Source of the DNA: Anabaena subtropica FACHB-260 | GTDB lineage: Bacteria > Cyanobacteriota > Cyanobacteriia > Cyanobacteriales > Nostocaceae | DNA: 64,000 nucleotides | Direction of reading: 5' to 3' | NCBI RefSeq assembly: GCF_014697105.1 | Contig: NZ_JACJRF010000005.1 | Span: 1 to 64,000 of the forward strand | Part shown: positions 19,301 to 27,642 of the stretch, one piece after another | How positions within the stretch are numbered: the first letter of the stretch is position 1 | Layout of the letters: every line of letters begins with the position of its first letter | The notes under the pieces: model-generated | Database searches by the model: none | Told to the model about the DNA's origin: nothing | What the model saw: only the letters and a program-made list of their open reading frames with translations | Program-made: the position numbers and the translations under genes

Positions 19301-19509
19301 TCAATTGGTAAGGTAATGAGTGTTTCTACTTCTTCTGGTGCTAGTCCTGGGGCTTCTGTTTGAATTTCCACTTGGGGAGGAGCGAAGTCAGGAAAAACAT
19401 CGAGTGGCATTTGGGTGAGGTTATAGGTTCCCCAAATAGTGACTACAATGGCGAGGAGTACGACTAGCCAGCGTTGAATTATTGACCATTTGAGGATGGT
19501 GTTGAGCAT
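16384..19509 (-). CDS. CzcA/CusA-type heavy-metal RND efflux pump
   Basis: The 1041-residue protein has the RND layout: one N-terminal helix, a large periplasmic loop, six helices, a second loop and five further helices. The fourth-helix signature AIGSVVDDSIVDMEN (396-410) carries the acidic residues of the heavy-metal subfamily and differs from the HAE drug-pump motif. It would move metal ions from periplasm or cytoplasm outward by proton antiport. Ion specificity (Ni, Co, Zn, Cu, Ag) cannot be assigned. It follows the fusion-protein gene by about 53 bases. No outer-membrane channel gene is nearby. Confidence 0.93.
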   Translation of the reverse strand: MLNTILKWSIIQRWLVVLLAIVVTIWGTYNLTQMPLDVFPDFAPPQVEIQTEAPGLAPEEVETLITLPIESAVNGTPGVETVRSSSAVSISVVKVIFKWGTDVYQARQLVTERLQQVQQKLPEGVENPQISPISSPIGTVLQYAFTAETTPLMEVRRLVDRDVTNRLLAVPGVSQVIAYGGDIRQYQILVDPAKLQAFNVTLDEVTAAARGANVNAAGGFLVNPDQELIIRGLGRVESIEQLAKSAITARNGTPILLQDVADVRIGAALKRGDGSLNGRPAIVVMVNKQPQNDTPTVTRAVERAIAEIKASLPKDVKVTETFRQESFIAAAIANVTSSLRDGIIIVSIILLMFLMNWRTAIITLSAIPLSVLIGMMILGLFGQGINTMTLGGLAVAIGSVVDDSIVDMENCYRGLRKNQVASNPVHPFKVVYDTSVEVRVSVIFSTVIIGVVFAPIFTLTGVEGRIFAPMGVAYLVSIFASTLVAMTLSPALCAILLANRQLPADDTWVSALSQRIYRPLLKFSIGFPSIILVVAGASLVASLVILPSLGRVFLPEFQEPSLVNTVLLYPGSSLEATNQVGFALQDALKNDERFQTVQLRAGRAAGDADAGGVNLGHLDVELSAEGLKDREGSIEKLREEFAKIPGVASNIGGFISHRMDEVLSGVRSAIAVKIFGPDLAELRHIGSEVQSAMAGITGLVDLQREPQVPIKQVQIQFNREAAARYGLTVGHLTETVETALNGRVVSQVLKDQQLFDLTVWLQPESRNNLDVIRNLLVDTPTGQKIPLAQVATIDYGTGPNTINRENVSRLIVVSANVSGRDLGSAVEEIQAKVSEAIELPTGYLIQYGGQFESEQRATQNLLVFGGLALVIIAVLMYFAVKSIAAMLMIMINLPLALVGGIFSIALGGGIISVASLVGFITLFGVATRNGLMLVDNYNNKVAQGMPLHKVIFEGSMERLVAILMTALTSALGMIPLVIGTGAGKEILQPLAVVVLGGLFTSTALTLLVLPALYAQFGKFLMPNKPTLLIMENNQKIDTVFD

Positions 19510-19562
19510 ATTTGATTTAAACGCAGAGTGACGCAGAGGGAAGCGCGGAGGGGCGCGGAGGG

Positions 19563-21155
19563 TTATTGAGGGGGGGCTGGGTATTTGGAGTGCTGATCAA
19601 TAATTGGTGTTTTAGGGGTTTTGGTTTGGCGATTAGCCCAGTATGTACCGGACATGAAGGCAACAATGGTTAGGGCTGTTCCTCCCCCAAGTGGTATCCA
19701 CCAAGGAAGTGAGGCGTTAGAAGTTGCTTTTTTCTCATCTGCTGGGCTGCTTCCATGTTCTTCTGCTTTTACACCTACCCGTAGGGACTGTGCATAAAGT
19801 TGTGGTGCGCGTTGAGTGACAATCTTATCTCCCGCGAATAAACCAGTCAGAACTTCAACCATGTCGCCAGATGTTTGTCCTAATGTGACTTCGACGGCTT
19901 GGTAAGCATTGCCATTTTGGATGTAGACAAGTTTTTTGTTATTAGCTTCTACAACAGCCGCACTAGGAATAACCAAAGTCGCTGGCGAGGTTTGGTTAGT
20001 TAAAACTTCTAACTCGGCAAACATTCCGGGTTTGAGAACTCCACCAGGATTATCGATTTCGGCTTTCACTGGTACGACCTGCGTATCTCCTGCTACTACA
20101 GAGTTAATTACTGTAATTCGTCCCGTGAAAGTGCGCTGGCCAGCAATTTTCACCGTCACCCGTTGACCAGCCCTAATTTTGTCTAAATCTTTTTCATATA
20201 TATTGGCTGTGGCAAACACCCGACTGTCATTGACAATCGTCATCAGTTTCCCCCCTGCATCTTCGAAAGTTTGACCAAGAGTAACTTCCCGATCAGCAAC
20301 TTGACCGGAAATGGGAGATGTCACTGTCACCAAACCTTTAGAATTACCTCGGATTCCTAGTTGTTGTAGTCGTGTATTGTACGTGTTATTACTAAGATTA
20401 ATTCTAGTTTTAGCTACTTCAACTGCTGCCTGGGCGCGTTGTAGATGATTTTCGGCTGCAATCACTTCTCGGCGGCTATTGGCTTTGGTGAGTTGGGCTT
20501 TGGCTTCGGCTAGTTGGGTTTGCGATTCTAGGACAGTGCGTTGGGGTAAAGCACCAGCATCAGCCAATTGCTTGTCTTTATTGTATTTTTCTTCGGCAAA
20601 TGCTACTTGAGTTTGGGCTTGGGTGATTTCCGCAGTTGTGATTTGTTGATAGCGATCGCGATTTTGTTGCGCTAACCTTAAATCAGCTAATGCTTGTTGT
20701 AAATCAGCTTGACCTTGAGCTAGTTTTTCCTGTGATTCCACACGCAGCGATACCATCTCCAGACTAGATACCACAGCTACAGGTTGACCTTGTTTCACTG
20801 AAGCTCCAGGTTCTACCAAAATTTCAACCACTTTAGCTCCGGCAATTGGCGTAGTTATTTCTACTTGCTTACTAGGTAAATTTTCAATTTGTCCTGTTGT
20901 TTTAATGCTGAGAGCTAAACGCTGACGTTTGACTGGTTCAACTTTGATTCCTAGCCGATTGACTGTTTCCTCATCAACTTGAATAGAACTCGTTGCTGGA
21001 GTCACTTCACCTTCTCCAGAAAATTCATTTCCGTGTCCGGCGTGGGCTAAAACTACGACGGGGCTTGTCAATAATAGTAAGCCGAGAAATGTACCAGACA
21101 GACTACGTATAATTTCAAGTGTTGGGAAACGCAGAGAGTTTGGCATAGCTATCAC
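19563..21155 (-). CDS. RND periplasmic adaptor (membrane fusion protein)
   Basis: The 530-residue frame begins at GTG 21155; ATG 21146 (MPNSLRFPTLE) is an equally good start. It has an N-terminal signal/anchor (LSGTFLGLLLLTSPVVVLAHA), a lipoyl-like half-motif (GAKVVEILVEPGASVKQGQPVAVV), a long alpha hairpin (about 140-250) and the matching half (GLVTVTSPISGQVADREV). Beta-barrel domains and an unusual C-terminal hydrophobic helix (WWIPLGGGTALTIVAFM, about 487-503) follow. It bridges the RND pump to an outer-membrane factor. It is the first gene of the minus-strand efflux operon. Confidence 0.92.
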   Translation of the reverse strand: MIAMPNSLRFPTLEIIRSLSGTFLGLLLLTSPVVVLAHAGHGNEFSGEGEVTPATSSIQVDEETVNRLGIKVEPVKRQRLALSIKTTGQIENLPSKQVEITTPIAGAKVVEILVEPGASVKQGQPVAVVSSLEMVSLRVESQEKLAQGQADLQQALADLRLAQQNRDRYQQITTAEITQAQTQVAFAEEKYNKDKQLADAGALPQRTVLESQTQLAEAKAQLTKANSRREVIAAENHLQRAQAAVEVAKTRINLSNNTYNTRLQQLGIRGNSKGLVTVTSPISGQVADREVTLGQTFEDAGGKLMTIVNDSRVFATANIYEKDLDKIRAGQRVTVKIAGQRTFTGRITVINSVVAGDTQVVPVKAEIDNPGGVLKPGMFAELEVLTNQTSPATLVIPSAAVVEANNKKLVYIQNGNAYQAVEVTLGQTSGDMVEVLTGLFAGDKIVTQRAPQLYAQSLRVGVKAEEHGSSPADEKKATSNASLPWWIPLGGGTALTIVAFMSGTYWANRQTKTPKTPIIDQHSKYPAPPQ

Positions 21156-21700
21156 GAATCATGAAGTAGGGAAGCAAAGAAATTACCTCATCCCAGTTTT
21201 TCATCTCAAGATGAAATTGGGATGAAATTGAGGAACTTACTCGTTAGTCTCATAAAAAAGAGAAATCAAGAGTTTGAGCAATGGTTATGGGTTTTCACAA
21301 GCATGAGTAATTTTTAGAACAATATTCGCAATTAAATGTATCCCTCTAAAGATAGAATTTGAGTATAAATTTGTATTTATTAAGATAAATATCCTTTAAT
21401 TAACCTAATTTTATTGAGATATTTGTCAGATTCATATTGATCAAGCTATAAAATTTATATACTGCAATAGCAATTGTTTTTTAAGTATGTCATTCTCTGA
21501 CATTATTAATTTTTCCTGACTTTTATCAGCTATTTATGTTGTTAAAATAACTGACTAAAGTCATTTTGCATGAAAGCAAAATAAATTCTACCTTTTAGGA
21601 AAATTTTTGCTCTATATATTTAGTTCTCAGGGTGTAATATCTATATACAGTAACTTTCACAATTGTCTATTTCGCTCATTGACACTTGCAGGTGAATAAC
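21156..21700. other. Divergent promoter region of efflux operon and pentapeptide gene
   Basis: No ORF. The part near 21199-21227 contains the repeat box listed separately. The region from about 21300 to 21680 is very AT-rich with no strong secondary structure. An AGGTG element at 21690-21694 precedes ATG 21701 of the pentapeptide gene. Confidence 0.5.
21199..21227. promoter_or_regulatory. Candidate OmpR-type regulator box upstream of the efflux operon
   Basis: GATGAAA occurs at 21210-21216 and 21221-21227, exactly 11 bases apart, which is the half-site spacing of OmpR/PhoB-family regulators. An inverted copy, TTTCATC, lies at 21199-21205. The box is about 45-80 bases upstream of the adaptor start. 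Binding by the locus response regulator is inference. Confidence 0.5.
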
Positions 21701-22360
21701 ATGAGAAATTTTGCTGACCCACAGGCATTAATACTCAGTCAAATCAAAGATAAACTTTGTCATCGTCGAGATTTTAGTGGCTGTGATTTGAGTGGAATTG
21801 ACTTAAACACGGTTGATTTAAGTGGTGTTAATTTAATAGGAGCAGATTTAAGATTTGCCAATTTATCTGGCTGTATTCTCACAGGTGCAAACCTCTCTGG
21901 AGCAAATTTATCACAAGCTAATTTGCGTGAAGCTAAATTATGTGAGGCTTTCTTATCGGAAGCAAATTTAACAAATGCTGATTTAGCACAAGCAAATTTG
22001 TGTGGGGCTTTGTTGTGGCGATCGCAATGTCATAATATTAATCTTTGGGGAGCTTCTTTGTGCGAAGCTGATTTGCGTGAAGCAGATATGACTCAAGCTA
22101 TATTAGTTGAAGCATCCTTAATTGAAGCCAATTTAGTCAAAGCAAATTTGACAGATGCAAATTTGTCTGGAGCCACACTACTAGAAGCTAATTTAACAGA
22201 GGTTAATTTAACTAATGCTGATATGACTTGGGCAAATTTAACCAAGGCTAATTTAAGTGATGCCAATCTAGAAGCAGCAACAATAGCCTATGCCAAATTA
22301 CGCGACACTATCATGCCTGATGGGAAAATTCACAATCTCCAAATAGTGATTTTTGAATGA
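21701..22360 (+). CDS. Pentapeptide-repeat protein
   Basis: From ATG 21701 (with AGGTG eight bases upstream; the frame extends to a TTG at 21686) the 219-residue product is almost entirely A(N/D)L-type pentapeptides from about residue 25 on. A short non-repeat head and an end segment (DGKIHNLQIVIFE) cap the helix. No membrane segment is present, so it differs from HglK-type fusions. It converges with fraE with a single base between stop codons. Function is unknown. Confidence 0.85.
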   Translation: MRNFADPQALILSQIKDKLCHRRDFSGCDLSGIDLNTVDLSGVNLIGADLRFANLSGCILTGANLSGANLSQANLREAKLCEAFLSEANLTNADLAQANLCGALLWRSQCHNINLWGASLCEADLREADMTQAILVEASLIEANLVKANLTDANLSGATLLEANLTEVNLTNADMTWANLTKANLSDANLEAATIAYAKLRDTIMPDGKIHNLQIVIFE

Positions 22361-22361
22361 T

Positions 22362-23135
22362 TTAAAATTCCCGTCGAGAGAAGAGAGAAATAGCGATCGC
22401 CAATATCATCACAATATAAACCAAACCATAGCCAGCATGACCAATTAGTGCAAATGTATCAGGTAGTGCTTGTAGACCGTAAACAGCATCATTTTTGAAA
22501 TTTAATCGAGATAAATCCGGCAATATCAGATACAAAATCTGACTGATACTTTCCATCACAGGATTGCGACTCATCCGGCTCAACTGTACCAGATTTTGAG
22601 TAATATTCCCCATTAAATAAACGGCAAAAGTCAAAGCGACAGCCAACAAGGAGCTAGTAAATACCCCAAAGGTAATAGCTACAGCAGTCATTAAAGATAA
22701 CTGCAAACACAAAAACACGACTGTAATTAAAATACTTGCTGTTGTATGGGGAATATTGCCAAACTGCAAAAATATCAAATAAATTGCCGTCATACTAGCA
22801 ATTAAAACAGCTAGTACGGAAGATAAGCCAAAGAATTTCCCCGTGATAATTTCTCCACGGCTAACAGGTTTAGCAATTAATAACAAAATAGTCCGTTTCT
22901 CTATTTCCTTATTAACTAATCCTGTACCCACAAATACAGCGATAATTAAACTAATTGCACTCATCGCTGCGAGACCGAAGTCTAGAAACATTTTATTTTC
23001 AGTTGATGCAGCAAATTCAGGTAAAGCACGAATAGCTACAGCCAAAATCAAAACATAGAAACCGATAATGTATAGGATGCGATCGCGCACCATTTCCAGA
23101 AATACATTTTTAGCAATTACAAAAATTCTCATCAT
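22362..23135 (-). CDS. fraE: FraE, ABC-2-type permease-like septal protein
   Basis: The 257-residue protein has about six membrane helices and the ABC-2 permease pattern NKEIEKRTILLLIAKPVSRGEI (about 73-94). It is third in a minus-strand series with two membrane proteins that match FraC and FraD in size and topology, the known Anabaena fraC-fraD-fraE order. FraE is reported to be needed for filament integrity and heterocyst function. No ATPase gene is adjacent, so classical transport is doubtful. Spacing to fraD is 47 bases. Confidence 0.82.
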   Translation of the reverse strand: MMRIFVIAKNVFLEMVRDRILYIIGFYVLILAVAIRALPEFAASTENKMFLDFGLAAMSAISLIIAVFVGTGLVNKEIEKRTILLLIAKPVSRGEIITGKFFGLSSVLAVLIASMTAIYLIFLQFGNIPHTTASILITVVFLCLQLSLMTAVAITFGVFTSSLLAVALTFAVYLMGNITQNLVQLSRMSRNPVMESISQILYLILPDLSRLNFKNDAVYGLQALPDTFALIGHAGYGLVYIVMILAIAISLFSRREF

Positions 23136-23182
23136 AGTTATTTAGTAAATAATCGTTCCCTTTCTCTCCTCATTTCCCCACT

Positions 23183-24214
23183 TTACTGCTGCGGTGGTGC
23201 TGCGCCTGAGAATAATTTACTCAAGCGATCGCATTGTATTTCTGCAACTGCCTTTTTCTCCTCCGGTAATCTACCGTTTATGGTGGTAGTACTGGAAGTT
23301 GCAGCTACGGGGTCAATTTGACAAGACTTTCTGAGAAAATAACCACGGGGGTTAGAAGTTGGGCCTGTCCAAATGCTCAGTAAATCTAACCTGTAACCAG
23401 ACTTAACATTAACCACACGAGGTTCAATACGCCAGAGTGCTTTTTCTTCATATTGAGCTAAATTTTTATCTAACACTTGTCTGCCTAATTGACCTACTCT
23501 GACGTTTGCTTCCAGAAGCCATCTTTCAACTTCTGACCAAGGTCTTTCAGCAATTTGTTCTTCAACTAATGGTTGCAGCCTATCCAAAATTACAACTCCA
23601 TTAGTAGGAATTTTTTCAGGCTCTTCTCTGGTAATTACAAAAGTACTACGCCCAAAATTTTCTACTGACAAACTCGGATATTGTTGTAACCATTTATCTA
23701 GAACAAAGTAAAATTGTAGCCAGCAACTTATCATCATACAACTAGCTACCAAAACGATAATTTTTTGCCTAGCTTCTGGTTTAGGAATCCGAGTTTTAGA
23801 GTCAGTATCACTTCCTTCAATAAATTCAGGAATTGCTGTAATTAAGGCTGAGATTGTAGGCCAAAGTACAATTGTTCTGGGAGTAATCACTTCTTCTTGA
23901 TTACCAAAAGCAAAAACACTAACTAAAAATCCTGTAATCACTGCTCCAACGGGCATGAAAGTACCTGGAACTCTCAAAGGATCATCAGTTGTGTACCAAG
24001 CTGTACCTGCAATTAAAAATAACCAACCACAAAGTGCAATTATATCTCTGATATAACCTGTGCCAAAATAGGATATTACCCACGAAAAAAGACTTAAATA
24101 AATAAATGTTTGCCAAGAATATGCCTTGGGTGGCACTAATACTTTTCTAACACGTTCATAAACATCTTCAAAAATTTTAAATACTCCAAAAAGGTCTTTA
24201 AATAAAAAATTCAC
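23183..24214 (-). CDS. fraD: FraD, septal junction protein
   Basis: The 343-residue length equals that reported for Anabaena FraD. About five hydrophobic helices lie in residues 33-175 (IYLSLFSWVISYFGTGYI is the first), followed by a soluble, probably periplasmic domain of about 165 residues with a helical segment likely to form a coiled coil. FraD localises to septa and is part of the septal junction plug through which cells in the filament exchange molecules. It lies 57 bases downstream of fraC. Identification rests on operon order, length and topology. Confidence 0.85.
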   Translation of the reverse strand: MNFLFKDLFGVFKIFEDVYERVRKVLVPPKAYSWQTFIYLSLFSWVISYFGTGYIRDIIALCGWLFLIAGTAWYTTDDPLRVPGTFMPVGAVITGFLVSVFAFGNQEEVITPRTIVLWPTISALITAIPEFIEGSDTDSKTRIPKPEARQKIIVLVASCMMISCWLQFYFVLDKWLQQYPSLSVENFGRSTFVITREEPEKIPTNGVVILDRLQPLVEEQIAERPWSEVERWLLEANVRVGQLGRQVLDKNLAQYEEKALWRIEPRVVNVKSGYRLDLLSIWTGPTSNPRGYFLRKSCQIDPVAATSSTTTINGRLPEEKKAVAEIQCDRLSKLFSGAAPPQQ

Positions 24215-24271
24215 ACCCTTACCTCCCTTATTTGTTAACTATATATCTAGAAAAATAATTAAATGCTTCGA

Positions 24272-24811
24272 CTACCTATTACGAAACAATAAAATAATAG
24301 TTACAGCAGTGTAGCTCAAAGAATTGGCGATGAGTGTAGTAGTCACTAAATTTGTATCTTGAAATCTAATTTTACTAATAAAACGGACTTTTTGGCGCTG
24401 AAGTGGTGGGGGATTTTCTTTCTTTTTTCCTATCTCATCACTTAAGGAAAAAACAAAAATTCTTAAAAGAAAGAATTTCATTAAGAAAGCAGCAAAGAAA
24501 ATTATAAAAGTAGTTAAAATGAGCATACCTTGGGTATTAGTTGATCTAAAAACATTAAAGAATATGTAATTCATCAACTCCGCTTTTAGAGTTACTGGTA
24601 ATACAGGTTCTAAGAAAAAAAAGATTACCCAACCAATTACGCCAGAAAAGGTATTGACGGCGATCGCATAAAAAATGCTGGTCTTTTTATCAAAATTTAA
24701 TCTTCTATGGTAAATATATCCTTCTATAGGAATAGCAATCAGTAAAAACAACAAGTTAAACAAAATTGCACCAATCGGCCAAATTCTCGGTAGAGTCACA
24801 TCTTCAAACAT
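24272..24811 (-). CDS. fraC: FraC, septal membrane protein
   Basis: The frame opens at a GTG (24817), but ATG 24811 gives 179 residues, the reported FraC length. It has three or four hydrophobic helices ([59 protein letters not shown]) and a C-terminal helix. FraC helps keep filaments intact and localise FraD at septa in Anabaena. It is the first gene of the operon; the spacer of about 175 bases to the divergent CobO-like gene should hold the promoter. Confidence 0.85.
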   Translation of the reverse strand: MFEDVTLPRIWPIGAILFNLLFLLIAIPIEGYIYHRRLNFDKKTSIFYAIAVNTFSGVIGWVIFFFLEPVLPVTLKAELMNYIFFNVFRSTNTQGMLILTTFIIFFAAFLMKFFLLRIFVFSLSDEIGKKKENPPPLQRQKVRFISKIRFQDTNLVTTTLIANSLSYTAVTIILLFRNR

Positions 24812-24988
24812 AAACACTCAAAAGGAAGGGGAAACTGTAGAGAGTATAACTGTAATACTGAATACCCAGTTCATGATGGCTATTAACTCTCTTGGTGTGC
24901 CAGTATACTCCTATTTTTCGTTAAAATACTCAGTAAGAAGGCGATTATTAATTTTGTATTAGAGCATAGCCTCATCACCTCCGGTAAG

Positions 24989-26158
24989 ATGGGAGACTGC
25001 CACGTTACAGCTTTTCCACAGATGACAAGAAACGGCATCGGTATCCGCACAGCGCAAGTGCGTTCAGAACGGCTCACTGGCCAAATTCACGTATATGATG
25101 GTGTCGGTAAAGGTAAATCTCAAGCGGCTTTGGGTGTAGTTTTACGATCCATTGGCTTGGGGATAAACACACCGAACAATTCCAACCGTGTATTACTACT
25201 GCGCTTTTTAAAAGGGCCAGAACGGGATTATGACGAAGATGGAGCGATCGCTGCTTTACAGCGTGGATTTCCACATTTAATTGACCAAGTACGCACTGGG
25301 AGAGCAGAATTTTTTGGAGCAGAGGAAATCACAACCTTTGACCGTGCTGAGGCGAGAAGGGGTTGGGATGTCGCCAAAGGTGCGATCGCCTCTGGTTTAT
25401 ATTCTGTCGTCGTCTTAGATGAGATTAATCCAGTCCTCGATTTAGGGTTGCTTTCGGTAGATGAGGTAGTAGAGACATTAAAATCTAAACCCCAAGAGTT
25501 AGAAATCATCGCCACAGGACGAGGTGCGCCGCAAAAATTACTGGATATTGCGGATTTACACTCGGAAATGAAACCCCTACACCACCCCACAGCCAAAGAA
25601 CTTTTAATTAACGGGATTGAAATTTACACCGGCGCAGGTAAAGGTAAATCTACCAGTGCTTTAGGTAAGGCATTACAAGCAATTGGTAGAGGAATCAACC
25701 ATCCGGGGTCAACACGGGTATTAATTATGCAGTGGCTCAAAGGTGGTAGTGGTTATACGGAAGATGCAGCGATCGCCGCCTTACGGCAATCATACCCTGA
25801 GGTAGTAGATCATCAACGCTGCGGTCGAGATGCGATCGTTTGGCGCAATTCTCGGCAAGAATTAGACTACGTAGAAGCCGAACGAGGTTGGGAAATTGCC
25901 AAAATTGCGATCGCTTCTGGACTCTATAAAACCATCATTCTTGACGAACTCAATCCCACCGTTGACTTGGAACTACTTCCTGTAGAACCAATTGTCCAAG
26001 CCTTACTTCGTAAACCCCGCGACACCGAAGTTATCATTACTGGACGTTGCCAAAATCACCCCGCATATTTTGACCTAGCCAGCATTCACTCCGAAGTCTA
26101 CTGTCACAAACACTATGCCAATCAAGGCGTAGAACTAAAACGAGGTGTAGATTTTTAA
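24989..26158 (+). CDS. Tandem-duplicated CobO-like P-loop protein
   Basis: The 389-residue protein holds two copies of a CobO/CobA-like corrinoid adenosyltransferase fold: Walker A GVGKGKS at 38-44 and GAGKGKS at 215-221, each followed by RGW(D/E)(V/I)AK and a DE(I/L)NP motif (144-148 and its counterpart). Single-domain relatives adenosylate corrinoids from ATP. Both copies keep the P-loop, so both may bind nucleotide. ATG 25022 (MTRNGIGIRT) is an alternative start. No cobalamin riboswitch or other cob gene was seen nearby. Confidence 0.8.
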   Translation: MGDCHVTAFPQMTRNGIGIRTAQVRSERLTGQIHVYDGVGKGKSQAALGVVLRSIGLGINTPNNSNRVLLLRFLKGPERDYDEDGAIAALQRGFPHLIDQVRTGRAEFFGAEEITTFDRAEARRGWDVAKGAIASGLYSVVVLDEINPVLDLGLLSVDEVVETLKSKPQELEIIATGRGAPQKLLDIADLHSEMKPLHHPTAKELLINGIEIYTGAGKGKSTSALGKALQAIGRGINHPGSTRVLIMQWLKGGSGYTEDAAIAALRQSYPEVVDHQRCGRDAIVWRNSRQELDYVEAERGWEIAKIAIASGLYKTIILDELNPTVDLELLPVEPIVQALLRKPRDTEVIITGRCQNHPAYFDLASIHSEVYCHKHYANQGVELKRGVDF

Positions 26159-26159
26159 A

Positions 26160-26228
26160 TTAGTTATTAGTCATTAGTCATGAACTTTTGACTATAAACT
26201 ATGGACTATAGACTACTGACTTTTGACT
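26160..26228. repeat. Short tandem repeats (GACTATGGAC / TTAGTCA type)
   Basis: Mixed heptamer-like units (TTAGTCATTAGTCA, then GACTATAAACTATGGACTATAGAC) fill the spacer before the microprotein ORF. The unit TTGACTATGGAC is also the sequence flanking the palindromic element at 1114-1282. Confidence 0.75.
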
Positions 26229-26339
26229 ATGGACAATCAAAATCTGCTTGACTGGATTACAGGAGGATTGGCGCTAACTATTTTTCTAGGTGGTTTACTG
26301 ATGATGTTTACCACCATATTCACCACCAAAAGCAAATAA
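26229..26339 (+). CDS. 36-residue single-pass membrane microprotein
   Basis: ATG at 26229 to TAA at 26337-26339 encodes a 36-residue peptide with polar head MDNQNLLDWITGG, one hydrophobic helix (LALTIFLGGLLMMFTTIF) and a short basic tail TTKSK. Its size and layout are like the small subunits of photosynthetic or NDH complexes, but it matches none I can name. There is no clear ribosome binding site; the start lies in a tandem repeat. An unannotated small protein is plausible. Confidence 0.45.
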   Translation: MDNQNLLDWITGGLALTIFLGGLLMMFTTIFTTKSK

Positions 26340-26454
26340 TTACACTTAGTTATATGGGGCATTGGCTAATTTCCATGCCCAATCCCCAATCCCAGCAACA
26401 TAAGTTGAAAAATTGATAAAAAACTTTAAAATAGGGATTTGGTGGAGGTGCATT

Positions 26455-27375
26455 ATGAAAGTAGCAATTACAGGCGCAACAGGATTTGTCGGTACTCGGT
26501 TGGTACAACGACTACACAAAGAAGGTCATCAAATAATAGTTTTAACTCGTAACACTACATCGGCTCGAAGACATTTTCCGGCACAGACCTTTGGCAATGT
26601 AGAAATTGTGGCTTATACACCCACCACCTCTGGGGCATGGCAAGATGTAATTGCTGGTTGTGATGGTGTAGTCAATTTGGCAGGAGAACCCATAGCTGAG
26701 ACACGTTGGACACCAGAACATAAACGTGAGATCCTCAACAGCCGTCAGCTAGGAACACAAAAAATAGTCGAAGCCATAGCGAAAGCCAATCCCAAGCCTA
26801 CTGTGTTAGTTAATGCTTCCGCCATAGGTTACTACGGCACAAGTGAAACTGCTACCTTTGATGAGAATAGTTCATCTGGTGGCGATTTTCTCGCCCAAGT
26901 TTGTCAAGTTTGGGAAGCTGAAGCGCAAAAAGTCAAAGAATCAGGTGTGCGCCTAGTCATATTACGTTTGGGTATTGTTCTGGGGTTAGGCGGTGCTTTA
27001 GGAAAAATGATTACCCCTTTCAAACTTTATGCTGGGGGGCCTATAGGGAGTGGTCGGCAATGGTTTTCATGGATTCACATCGATGATTTGGTGAATCTGA
27101 TTGTGCAAGCCTTAACTAACCCACAACTAGAAGGCGTATATAACGCTACTGCACCAAATCCGGTACGGATGAATGATTTGAGCCAAACTATGGGACAAGT
27201 AATGAATCGTCCCTCCTGGCTACCTGTCCCTGGTTTTGCACTCGAAGCTCTTTTAGGAGATGGAGCGATCGTTGTTCTAGAAGGTCAACAAGTACTTCCC
27301 AAGCGCGCTTTAGAAGCTGGTATTAAATATCAGTATTCTAATTTACAAACAGCATTGCAAGAAATTTTGAGATAA
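26455..27375 (+). CDS. TIGR01777-family NAD(P)-dependent epimerase-like protein
   Basis: ATG 26455 has GGAGG at 26444-26448, so it is preferred to the in-frame ATG at 26413. The 306-residue product is an extended SDR: nucleotide loop GATGFVGTRLV (residues 6-16), NLAGEPIAETRWT, SAIGYYG (active-site YxxxK region altered as usual in this subfamily), and the C-terminal DUF1731-type segment ending QYSNLQTALQEIL. E. coli YfcH and the plastid-linked SulA-like proteins belong here. The biochemical role is unproven. Confidence 0.88.
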   Translation: MKVAITGATGFVGTRLVQRLHKEGHQIIVLTRNTTSARRHFPAQTFGNVEIVAYTPTTSGAWQDVIAGCDGVVNLAGEPIAETRWTPEHKREILNSRQLGTQKIVEAIAKANPKPTVLVNASAIGYYGTSETATFDENSSSGGDFLAQVCQVWEAEAQKVKESGVRLVILRLGIVLGLGGALGKMITPFKLYAGGPIGSGRQWFSWIHIDDLVNLIVQALTNPQLEGVYNATAPNPVRMNDLSQTMGQVMNRPSWLPVPGFALEALLGDGAIVVLEGQQVLPKRALEAGIKYQYSNLQTALQEILR

Positions 27376-27384
27376 TGTTGTTTG

Positions 27385-27642
27385 TCAGTTGTCAGTTGTT
27401 TGTTCTTGGAAAAATTTTCGGGATACCCAACTGATCAAACCACTGAGAATTGCGCCACCCATAAGGATGCCAATAGCTGGGTTAAATACAGGTTGCCAGA
27501 GTTTGTGCCACAAATCTAAACCTAAATTGACTCCGGCTGCTTCACCCATAACAGCGATCGCAAACCAAGCAAAGCCTAGCAATACCAGAAATACATCCGC
27601 TACTAAAATCAAGTTGAGCCAGTTTAATAATTTTTCTTTCAT
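27385..27642 (-). CDS. Small two-helix membrane protein
   Basis: The 85-residue protein has two hydrophobic helices (about 8-32 and 54-72) and a polar tail (SRKFFQEQTTDN). It converges with the epimerase-like gene. No family was recognised. It is a plausible real gene, as the start is followed by a clean membrane topology and the antisense ORF has no features. Confidence 0.55.
   Translation of the reverse strand: MKEKLLNWLNLILVADVFLVLLGFAWFAIAVMGEAAGVNLGLDLWHKLWQPVFNPAIGILMGGAILSGLISWVSRKFFQEQTTDN

Noticed and set aside
24818-24988. Possible cobalamin riboswitch before the CobO-like gene
   Set aside because: No B12-box-like conserved core or suitable stems were seen in the 170-base spacer.
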